From Gymnothorax reevesii (Eukaryota > Chordata > Actinopteri > Anguilliformes > Muraenidae), in the NCBI GenBank assembly GCA_029721435.1, contig CM056574.1, positions 29,745,001 to 29,809,000 on the forward strand: a stretch of 64,000 nucleotides of DNA, given 5' to 3'. Under the pieces are notes generated by a model. The model was not told the origin of the DNA, did not search any database, and saw only the letters and a list, made by a program, of their open reading frames with translations. Shown one piece after another: positions 10,836-20,099 of this stretch (positions within the stretch are counted from its first letter, which is position 1; each line of letters begins with the position of its first letter). The position numbers and the translations under genes were made by a program.

Positions 10836-10991
10836 TAAGTCTCAAGTAAGTCTCAAGTCTTAACCTTCAAGTCTCAACTAAGTCCCAAGTCATTTTTTCT
10901 TGGGCAAGTCAAGTCAAGTCACCGGTTATGGAAAATCAAGTCAAGTCAAGTCAAGTCCTGTAATAGGTTAAGTCAAGTCCAAGTCAAGTCA
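10836..10991 (+). repeat. AAGTC-type tandem array
   Basis: The pentamer AAGTC (CAAGT) recurs about 25 times, in pure runs at 10903-10920 and 10938-10958 and in degenerate form elsewhere (AAGTCTC, AAGTCCC). Arrays of this type occur within dispersed fish repeats. Here it lies between the two halves of the putative Harbinger remains. Confidence 0.85.
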
Positions 10992-11624
10992 CCTTATTTT
11001 TGCAATTTTACCTGCAGAGTCTCATCTTAATAATGTGAAAAGCCAAGGTAGGCTATAAGTAACTGTCAGTAATCTATGCATCATTGGCCAATGTGTCCAA
11101 CCTGTTAAAAATTTTTCGTTTTCATTGTTGCTATCAACTGATTTAATTTGTTGGGTTTTTAATTCGTACTAAAAGAAAACCGCAGACATGACAGTCCATT
11201 CGAGCAGACTACCGTAGGCCTAAGGGATGCTTTGTTTTTCCTTTGAAACTGCAATAAAGAATAATCCAGTCCACTTGATTCAAGCAATGTTCAGGATATA
11301 GCCTATTCTAAACAAAAAAATGACTAAATTACTGAAGAAATAAATTAGATAAAGTGAATTCACATATAATGTCTTAAATCGCAATTTACAAATTTCAAAG
11401 CTGCGTGAATATTAACGACATTCTCTCAGCTCAGCCACTTAGCTTACGGTTTTAATGCACCAGCACAAAAACAATTAAAATTGTGCTAAAAATGCCAAAC
11501 ATGCCCAGTGAATGACCCGCAATGTGAAGTTTGATTGCCTAATATGCAATCCCATTCCGCTAATAAACGAGATGAGCAAAAATTACGTTTTATTGGGTTT
11601 GTCGGCTGTATTATACAAAATCCA
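10992..11624. other. No gene seen
   Basis: A/T-rich spacer without notable open frames or recognisable repeats. Confidence 0.4.
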
Positions 11625-11790
11625 AAACCAGTGTAGTTGGCACGTTGTGTAAATCATAAATAAAAACAGAATATAATGATTTGCAAATCCTTTTCAACCT
11701 ATACTCAATTGAATACACTGCAAAGACAAGTTACTTAATGTTCGAACAGGTAAACTTTGTCATTTTTTGCAAATATTAGCTCATTTGAAA
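11625..11790 (-). mobile_element. Fragment of a dispersed fish DNA repeat
   Basis: Read on -, the sequence contains AGCTAATATTTGCAAAAAAT, TGTATTCAATTGAGTATAGG and GGATTTGCAAATCATTATAT, which I recognise as blocks of a very common fish non-autonomous DNA repeat. The family name is not certain. It abuts the Harbinger transposase relic exactly where the transposase similarity stops, which suggests it truncated that gene or that the two are parts of one rearranged element. Confidence 0.55.
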
Positions 11791-12266
11791 TTTGATGCCT
11801 ATGATGTGAGGAATGCAGTGGGCCTGTTCAAATCTCTCTGCAATAGCACATGCTTCTTCAACAGTGGGTACTTTCATTAGCTGCCTGATAACTGACCTAC
11901 CATGCCTTTACAGAAAATATTGACGAATTTCTCCACTGTAGACTTATGAACACCGAACTGATTGGCAACCACGCGATACTCTGCGCAAATGGCAAGTTTG
12001 TACAGAATGATAACAACATGCATTGGAAGTGACACAGGGGCACGTATTGTGTCAATAGATGGTTTCATGACCCTTTCCATCATCAGGCACTGTGTGTTGA
12101 AGGAGGTTCTTGACATTCTGATATTTTCTCTCCAGTGTGCATTAGTGAAATCCGCAATCACCACTGTTTTCCACCAGTCCTGGCTACGGACTTCCATCCA
12201 TAGTCTCCCGGGGGCTCTGACTGGCGTAGATGGCGTATAGGCAAGACCTTTAACTTTGTTTTGCAT
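11784..12266 (-). pseudogene. PIF/Harbinger transposase, N-terminal fragment, frameshifted
   Basis: The frame 12266-11877 (129 aa) shows features of Harbinger (HARBI1-like) transposases: a W-W-x-x-V and DFTNAHWRENIRMSR block, the LYKLA...YRVVANQFGV segment and HKSTVEKFVNIFC, the helix-turn-helix-like region ahead of the catalytic domain. After a stop at 11877-11879 the similarity continues in another frame (KVPTVEEACAIAERFEQ, about 11880-11790), then ends in a stop near 11784 where a different repeat begins. The DDE catalytic core is therefore missing and the gene is dead. Harbinger transposases cut and paste DNA, usually at 3-bp targets, together with a Myb-like partner. The host gene HARBI1 has the same fold, but the break and truncation argue for a transposon relic. 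Confidence 0.85.
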
Positions 12267-13528
12267 TTATTTGCGCTCTTGTCTGCCATTGAGGAGGATG
12301 ACGTGGATGAGAACAAGTGTTTGAGTTAAATTATATTATATTGGCACCAAGAACAAGGCACAATATAAGCCTACCGTGAAAACAAGCATTTTCATGAAAC
12401 GTTAGCTGGCTAACTATTCGGATAGAGCCTTTCTTATCATGAGCATCACTACCGTTGCTATGAGCAGAGCATTGTTGAGAGGAGTACATCGCGAGTCATG
12501 GGATCAAGCCAATACGATGTAAATACATTTAGAAACAACTGCAAGTCAATGTCACAAAATGTCGAAAAGGTGTTTACAAAACAACAACAATAATAATAAT
12601 TAAGCCATGACAATAACTCTCGAGCATTTAAATTGCTGAAAACCTGATGTTGAGATTGGGCCAAAGTGGTGGATATGCCAATTAACATGTAAACAGGGAT
12701 ATTCCCGTTGCTCAGTGCATATAAACAGCTTATCCAGAATATTACCATAACCTGAATATAGACCTTAATCGGAATATGGTGTGCATGTAAATGTAGTCAA
12801 TGTAATATGCACTCAAACATCTGAGAAAAAGTTTGCGTAGATTTGTGCACAAGTTCTGATGCAATGCATCAAAATACCAGGTCTAAATCAATAAAGGAAA
12901 CCATAATACTCTAATTCTTGCTCTTTATGTGAAAATGTTACAGTTCAATAAATCAGTGATTTCAAAAATACTTCCAGATTGCAAAAGCTGGCAGATGAAG
13001 TTAGGGAGCTGGTCCCCCCCTGAAGGTCTATGATGATTTCTGCACCCGATGCCAGTGTAATGTATCCAACAATCTTCATGCTGTGAAATGGTTAGATAAT
13101 TACCTAACTGGTCATAAATATATTGCTAGCCCTATAAAATCATTCTGAACACCAGGTCATTCCTGTGGATAGGCACCTAACCCAATGATGGATGGACTGT
13201 TCATTATTTTCATTTGTGTTTTTTTTAACGCAGAATACAAATAATGCCAATTTTTCCTGTTAAGCATCAGCCTTTGTAGGCTGTATAACTCAGTATTTGT
13301 GCCACAGAGACTGTGGAAAAAATTCCAGTGAAGCAAGACATTTACAAATTCAATTACCAAGTCTTTTTGGCATTAAATTTCGGAATTTATGGACAATGAC
13401 GTCTATATCGACGCACAGGGGTAAAACAAAATAAATAATTTCAAAAACAAACAAAAATATAGGTGTTGATCTACAACTTAACTCATTCTGAAACTTTAGG
13501 AGATTACTACATATTGGTTTACTTACAA
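12267..13528. other. Left flank of the Sola-like transposon; possible MITE end at 12640-12800
   Basis: No gene is visible. The stretch 12680-12800 (CATGTAAACAGGGATATTCC, then CGGAATATGGTGTGCATGTA) looks like one end of a dispersed MITE seen in fish, but its opposite end was not found. A run of seven C lies near 13014-13020. ORFs of 67-96 codons on - lack domain similarity. Confidence 0.35.
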
Positions 13529-13918
13529 TAATCAGGGATTCTTGAGATGAGGGACAAAACATGTCCGGGAGATAAAACTCATTGTAATGGTTAAAATGTG
13601 TTTAAAAAATCTCAAATAATTAGATTAAACAATAAAACAACAACATATTTATACTACAAAATGTGAATGAATGTTTATATACACATATATTTCATTTTAC
13701 AGGGCGTAGTGTGCTGCCTAAACCTAAAAATACCCTTGTCCGAAAGCAAGTTTCATGATTTTACAATACTTAAATAATTGTTTAAAGTAAAATAAAACAA
13801 ACAAAATTGCTGCTGTTGTCATGTATTTTAAATGAATATTCAAACTGTATAGAAAATAACAATTTAAAAAATATATTTATGTACTTTTTACGTGATTGAA
13901 ATCGTGTCCGGAGTTTCT

Positions 13919-14351
13919 GTCAACACCATAAGATTTTTCTAAAAATGCAAAAATTCAGGCATTATAGAGGCCAAATCATATTCTAGGGACCCCATTTCTG
14001 CTTCCTGTTTGGTGGACATGCCATGAGGCCACTGCTCTGGCAAGTTAATATTTCACATATTTTTCTTGAATTATCTTCTTTTACAAAACCACCTATGTCA
14101 CAACCATAGAATGTCAACACCATAATCAATAAAATTCAAGGTTAATGTGATTTTATTTAGAAATAAAAGTTTAATGTAACTTTAATGTGGAGGCCATAAG
14201 CAGCTGGTGAAAAACAAGATGGCTCCTGCAAAGAAAACACATGTTATGATGAAAAGTTGAAGATATCGTCAACTCCGTAAGACTCCATCAGACGTCAACT
14301 CCAGAAGACATTTTGTCTTATGGAGTTGACCACTTAACTTATGGTGTTGAC
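13919..14351. promoter_or_regulatory. Left cluster of six 15-bp GTCAACWCCATAAGA-type sites
   Basis: Sites on +: 13919-13933 (GTCAACACCATAAGA), 14113-14126 (GTCAACACCATAAT), 14268-14282 (GTCAACTCCGTAAGA) and 14294-14308 (GTCAACTCCAGAAGA). Sites on -: 14316-14330 (GTCAACTCCATAAGA in reverse complement) and 14337-14351 (GTCAACACCATAAGT). The last four form a tight two-plus-two inverted array within 84 bp. Repeated subterminal motifs of this sort are usual transposase binding sites, so I infer that role. Confidence 0.75.
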
Positions 14352-14495
14352 AAATGGGACTTAAATGCATTATTTACCCATTTAATTCAATTTTATGCAT
14401 CAGCATTGTAGTTTTATTATTTTATATTTCAATATTATATCTTCTGTGTATTTTATATTGAATGAATGTAATTATTTATTTTATAATACTGAATT

Positions 14496-14498
<3 letters not shown>

Positions 14499-14532
<34 letters not shown>

Positions 14533-14549
14533 TGTGTGTGTGTGTGTGT
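14499..14549 (+). repeat. (GT)n microsatellite
   Basis: About 25 GT dinucleotides with one GCGC interruption near 14528-14531, in the leader region of the Sola-like element. Confidence 0.97.
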
Positions 14550-14706
14550 TCATTATGTAAGAAGTAAGTTACAATACATGTTACGTTTTCCACTTAAGGT
14601 ACTTAAAGAGAAGAGCTTTTATATTATTTGAACTGTATCATATTTATTGAATATGGTATATTCATTATTATGCTGATTTCAGTCTGACTACTATAAGGAA
14701 AGCAAG

Positions 14707-14793
<87 letters not shown>

Positions 14794-14842
14794 AGAGAGA
14801 GAGAGAATAGTGTACAGGTATATATATATATATTAGGCTGTG

Positions 14843-14886
<44 letters not shown>

Positions 14887-14908
14887 GTGTGTGTGTGTTT
14901 GTGTGTGT
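14707..14908. repeat. Composite (TC)n(TA)n(GA)n ... (TA)n(GT)n microsatellite
   Basis: The order is TC 14707-14725, TA with a short CA interruption 14725-14790, GA 14792-14806, TA blocks 14819-14832 and 14847-14882, and GT 14886-14908. TC and GA are complementary and TA is self-complementary, so 14707-14806 can form a long hairpin or cruciform. The 126-codon antisense ORF over it (Ile/Tyr repeats) is an artefact. It lies just upstream of the transposase start. Confidence 0.95.
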
Positions 14909-14957
14909 CTGCCTTTTACTAAAAACAACACTTTCCTTTTGTCCATTACCAGCTAGA

Positions 14958-17505
14958 ATGGCAAAAGGGAAGCTTTCAGTAGAGGAGAGAAAGAGAAGGA
15001 ACACAGAATATCAAAAAAAATGGAGGGAGAAACTTAACAGTCAGCCAGAGTTAAAAGAAGAGTTTCTGAGAAAGGAAAGGGAAAGATGGGCACATAGAGT
15101 GCAAGATGGAAAAGTAAAGACCATCTCTGATCTGAATGGAAGTAAAAGAAGGAAGAGAAGGAAGTTCTGGAAGCAAGCAAAGAGAGAATCAAGGGAGCGT
15201 AGGAAGAAAGCACAGGAGAGCCAGCAGAGTCTGAAAACCCCACCAGACAGTCCTTTAGACATTAGTTTTGAGCAACCAAGCAGGAGTAGGCAACTACTTG
15301 CTGGAGAAAGATTGAGAAACAGAACAAGACAAAGGCATTACAGAGAGATTAAGACACTTAAAGGCCAACTGGAGAGGGTGCAGAAAGACAAGGACAAGCT
15401 TAGGAAGAGATTGAAACGCAGGAAGTTAGATCCATGTCAAAGCACACAAGATTCACCTCGGACCCAAACACAGTCAATGCTTCAAGGAAGCAAACTCAGA
15501 AACCCTTTAGTCAAGAAAACACTACTCTTCCACCATGTTTTGAGTAAAGCACTAGGCAAAAATTTGCATCACGCTCACAGAAGCGGCAAGCTCACACCAC
15601 ACACCACTTTGTCTGGCAAAATCCTCAAGAAATATCGGCTGATGCATCAGGTTCGTGAGTTTGGCTTCAGCTACAAAACACTCAAAGAAAAAACACCAAT
15701 CCAAAGTAAGCCCAATTACATCCAGATGATCACCTCAGTGGTTCAAACCTTTTTTGAAAACAATTCAAGAATCACAACAGACAAGCAAGACACTATCACA
15801 AGAAAAAAAGTGAAACGTCAAAGGATGATTATGACAGACACAATGCAGAATCTTCACTATTCATTTACTGAGCAAAACCCAAGCATTCGTCTCAGCTATT
15901 CATCTTTCTGTGCACTACGTCCCTTCTATATAACACCACCCAAAACCTCAGATCGAAAAACTTGTCAGTGCCAGTACCACGAGAATGCCAAACTGATGCT
16001 TGATGTTCTGAAATCCTACCAGGCTGTGTCAACCAGCAAACTTGAGGAGACATTTCAGCTTGTGTGTTGTTCTCCAGCAAGTGAATCTTGTCTATTGCGT
16101 ACCTGCACAAGATGTCTTCACAGATCTTGAAGTTTGCCTTTAGAGGAAGGGAAAACAAAAGTGGAATGGAAGCAGTGGGAACGTGTCGAAGAGCAGACAC
16201 AGGATGGAGTTCACTTTCACACCCGACTTCAGAAACGGACGGGCACTCTGTCAGAGCTGATGGATCTCTACCAAGACAAATTAAGAAATGAAACAACCAC
16301 CCATGTCCATCTAATTCAAAATCAATCCAAAGAGTACAGAAACATGATTCAAAATTGCAATGAAACAACAGTGATTGTGCATGTTGACTTTTCTGAAGCC
16401 TGGAAATGCAAATACAGCTCCGAAGTACAGTCTTGCCACTATGGACAAAACCCTCCTCAGATAACGCTCCATACAGGCATGTTTTACACCAAACAAGAAA
16501 AACAAGCATTTTGCACAATTTCCGAGTCCAAGCGCCAAGATGCAGCAGCTATATGGACCTACATGGACCAAGTCCTGAAAGACATACATACCAGATTCCC
16601 CCACATTGACACAGTCCACTTTTGGTCGGATGGTCCGAGCAAACAGTACAAAAATAAAAGGAACTTTCTCCTCCTCTCCACCATCCCTCCTCAACTGGGG
16701 TTCAAGAACGTAACATGGAATTTCTTCCCTACTTCCCATGGAAAGGGTGCCCCAGATGGTATTGGGGCCACAGTGAAGCGGTGTGCCGACAGAATTGTTG
16801 TTGGAGGACTGGACATCGTGAATGGCACAACATTTCATCAGCTTGTGTCCAGCAAGCTAAGTGGAGTCCACCTACACTATGTCAGCAATGACAATTTTTT
16901 GACTTATGATGCTGTTCTCCCCCAGTCCCTAAGATCCATCCCGGGAACAAGAAAGGTTCATCAAGTTGTAGCTCAGGGCAATATGATCTACTGTCGGCAT
17001 ATTTCCTGCTTTTGTAATGAGGCACAAATCTGCCGCTGTTTTAATCCAGTTGCACATCACTACACTCAGGATGCAGATGAACATGGGGCTGTTCAACATG
17101 GGGCTGTTCAGAGTCCTCTTGCAATGTTGGTGGAAGCTATGGAGAAGGAGCCATCCAGAGCACCTGAGGGCTTAATGTCAGCAGTGGGGCCGAGTGATAT
17201 CCACACAGGAGATTGGCTCTCTGTGGTCTATGACAACAATTGGTGGCTGGCTAAAGTGCTTAAAACCGATCAAGAACACGGGGATGTCCAAGTAGAATTT
17301 TTTTCACCCTCATGGGCCAAGCAGTTGTTTCCAGAGGAAACAAGGGAGTCAGGATGTCTGCTATGTCCCATTTCCTGACATCATAGTCAAACACCAATCA
17401 TCACCAGTCCGCACAAGCCGCTCCAGGGAAATCTATCAGCTCTCCCCAGAAGTCATGGACTTCATAGATGAAGAACTCGTCAATCGGTTGTTGCCAGGTC
17501 TTTAA
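14958..17505 (+). pseudogene. Sola-like transposase, about 850 aa, one in-frame stop and one frameshift
   Basis: The start ATG at 14958 follows a pyrimidine-rich CCATTACCAG acceptor, so an upstream non-coding exon is likely. Part one (14958-16130, 390 aa) is very basic: an N-terminal Lys/Arg/Glu-rich region, a coiled coil about residues 120-165, and an RPFYI...DRKTCQCQYHENAK Cys/His block. A TGA at 16128-16130 interrupts, and part two resumes in the same frame to 17378. It carries DFSE (Asp codon 16386), an SDGPSKQYKNK block (Asp 16629) and SHGKGAPDG (Asp 16755), likely the DDD catalytic core of Sola transposases. Then follow a Cys-rich knot (about 16989-17040) and a Tudor/SH3-like GDWLSVVYDNNWW segment (from 17208). 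Past the stop at 17376 homology continues in the +1 frame to TAA 17503-17505. The position where related proteins, as I recall them, have Glu (WNFFE) is Pro here. Confidence 0.85.
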
Positions 17506-17810
17506 ATTCATGCCGTGTTATTGAATGAGTTCAAGATTTTCAGAGATTTTTCCATTCAATGGCTGAATTACTGAATGTTCTGAATGTTCTTTCTCCATGT
17601 GTCCATATATTTGATGAGATGGACTGTTCAAGAGACTAGATATGTCTGCTGCCCAGTTACTGTTTTTAAAGTGGGTGTGAGTGCAAAAAAATGATTTATT
17701 TTAAGTGGACTCTTATCCTGAAATGTTACATTTGAAAAGTTGAGTTTTTGAAGTTCAGCGGCCATGTTAAATGTTAGTTAGTTAAGTTATATCCTGTTCT
17801 TTTCTAATCT

Positions 17811-18202
17811 GTCAACACCATAAGATGTGTGTCAACTCCGTCAACAGCTTGTCAACTCCATAAGATGAGTTTTCTTTTCATTTTTGTTTTAAAAAAGAGA
17901 TTTTATTATATTGTTTCAGATTATCTCAATAAAAACACTGCATTTCCTTAATGAATTTGTAATTTTTATTTTCCTGAATATCATTGTCTGTTTTTGAGAT
18001 TAAAAACTAAATGTGTAAATGTATATTTCCCCAATAATAATAATCAATAGCTTCATAATTTATTTATTTTAAATAATAGTAGTAGTTTGAAAACGTGGAT
18101 AGATCAACAGAGAATACAATAATCTCCAATAGTCAAAATAACTGCAATAATTTTATTCAAAATACATATTTTTTAGGTTTCTGTGTGTCTTATGGTGTTG
18201 AC
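17811..18202. promoter_or_regulatory. Right cluster of the 15-bp GTCAACWCCATAAGA sites
   Basis: Sites: 17811-17825 (exact GTCAACACCATAAGA, +), 17831-17840 (partial GTCAACTCCG, +), 17851-17865 (exact GTCAACTCCATAAGA, +) and 18188-18202 (exact GTCAACACCATAAGA, on -). They lie between the transposase stop and the right TIR. Their presence on both sides of the gene, and the inward and outward pairs, argue for a role in transposition or autoregulation. Confidence 0.75.
17928..17933 (+). terminator. Poly-A signal AATAAA of the Sola-like gene
   Basis: AATAAA lies 423 bp after the last likely stop codon (17503-17505) and is followed by T-rich sequence. It is the best candidate for the 3' end of the transposase transcript. 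Confidence 0.5.
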
Positions 18203-18394
18203 AAAGTCCCAGGCTTGTCCAGCAAACATGACAAAAATTCTAAAAATGCTAAACCTGGGAGATTGTATTTCAACAGCATTAAAAGGCCAACACATGGGAC
18301 AACTATAATATATAAATATATTTTGGAAAAATCATCATTTTATTTTTAGAAATTAAAAACTCATTTTGTCCCTTGTCTCAAGAATCCCTGTAAT

Positions 18395-19600
18395 AAAATT
18401 ATTCTTGATATTAGTAGTTGGAGTAGTACTGGTATTATTACAGTAATCAGCATTTAACTGCATATTCTTTAACATACAGGTTACGTGATGGGAGCACATC
18501 AGGGAGATTTACCAGTGAACAGAAATGCCGGATGACATTGTTGCCAGATTTCAAGGCCCTTACATATTTGCATTATTTCAAAGAGGGTTGCATTTGGCTG
18601 AAGCATCTCTCAACATGAGGAAAAACAAGGCATTTTAAATCACTAAGATAGATTTTTCCTGCTCAGAGGTGGGATTTACAGTGACCAATCTCCACCCGTG
18701 TAGACATTCTTGTTAAATTTATCGGTGCTCCAGTGATCAGTACCAGTCACTGCTGAGTATCAGTTTCATCTTGGAGTTGTGAAATATAATTTGTTCGTGG
18801 GAAGATTTTTTAATGACAAAAAAAACCTTTTGTTTCCATCTTGCTTTCTTTAAAAATTGTTTCAATATCCCATTGTGGTGTTTTGTACCAAAAACCTCCA
18901 TTACTGACACAAAAGAGCACACGCTCTCCCTCGAAGCATGCAAAATGTCAGATGTTGCTTCCTAATGCACTGCTGCTCACCAGTTGGTCTTGCAGGGAGA
19001 ATTATGTGGATCAACAGGTGGACTTGAGGACGTCCTATCACCCAGCAAGGACCGTACCAGTATAATGAGAAGCTGTCTGGTCCAGGATGGCGCTGGCTCT
19101 TTTTGCTTCGAGTCTTTTGGCACTGGCAAGGTTTTCGATTCAGTTTTGCCATTAGATAGGGGGGTCACTCCTTGACCCTTGCACCATGCTCAAAGCAATT
19201 TTCATGTTAAGGCCCTTTCTATTAATTTGGGGCCCTTAGGCACTTGAAGAATTGTTTATCAGGTTCCAATCAATGTCTCATAGCCAAGGCACCCACCAAT
19301 ATAATCATGTAATATGTGTCAATTAATATTATTTAATGATGCATTTCATCATTATTAAAGAAATGTACCAATTTTAGGGAGTTTCTGAGAGTGAATGCAT
19401 TATAATCTCATTTGATATGAAATATATTGCATTCAACTCCTCGAATTATAACCAAACAAGCCAGGAAAATGTATTAATATGAGGCAGTTGTCATGAAAAA
19501 GTCTTAAGATGAATTATTATACAGGTAAATTGGGTTATAAGTACAGAAGTGATTTCATAGCAGTATATTGAACATATGAGCATACTGTGAAGTTCCCAGA
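18395..19600. other. No gene seen
   Basis: A/T-rich spacer. Overlapping 60-85-codon frames at 18840-19175 on both strands show no domain similarity. Confidence 0.4.
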
Positions 19601-20099
19601 GGTTTAGATTATTTTAAGCAGATAAGTTAAGGTCCAGTAATATTAAAGATGGAGGACAATAATATGACGTCCACAGAGGGCATTGTGTCAGCCAGAGCCT
19701 TACAACTACCCCTCCCGTACAGAGTAACACCAAGGAGACAGAAAGACCATTAACACCTTCCACTTGAAGGCTGAGCGAACATCCTGGGCCCACACATAAG
19801 GGAGGAAGTCCAAACAGTTTTATTGTTATCTTGCATGCCGTTGGAAGTCTTTTGATACTCAGAAGGCCCGCCAGTCTTGCTGCAGTGTCACAGATGCACA
19901 CATCAGCGCCTGTGGTACTCCATCCCCCCTTTTCCCATCTTACAGAGAGAATGGTTGAAGGCCAAAATGTTGGTTAAACTGGCTCCTGATCTGAAGTTCA
20001 GATTTAACAATCATATTTTTAGAATAAGGGGAAAAAGAGAAATTTAAAGGTGCGTGCGCAAGAGCTGTCAAGGAGCCTGGGATAGAGGAGGAGGCCGCC

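Larger units (their letters stand above)
13533..18390 (+). mobile_element. Sola-like DNA transposon, structurally complete (4.86 kb)
   Basis: Terminal inverted repeats: the left starts CAGGGATTCTTGAGATGAGG (13533) and the right, in reverse complement, CAGGGATTCTTGAGACAAGG (ending 18390). They match at 25 of the first 27 positions. The element is flanked by TAAT at 13529-13532 and 18391-18394, a 4-bp target duplication. It encodes one long transposase-like protein on +, with a long A/T-rich leader, a splice-acceptor-like sequence before the start codon, and an AATAAA signal. A 15-bp motif is repeated near both ends. The 4-bp duplication plus a protein with DFSE, SDG and HGKGAPDG blocks fits the Sola superfamily as I know it; the subgroup is uncertain. 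One internal stop and one frameshift make this copy non-functional. Confidence 0.85.

Noticed and set aside
14624..15004. 126-codon ORF on - with Ile-Tyr repeats
   Set aside because: It is the translation of the (TA)n/(GA)n microsatellite opposite the transposase leader, with no domain.
15892..16838. Long ORFs on - (208 and 175 codons) over the Sola-like gene
   Set aside because: They are antisense shadows of a coding sequence. The + frame carries the conserved motifs.
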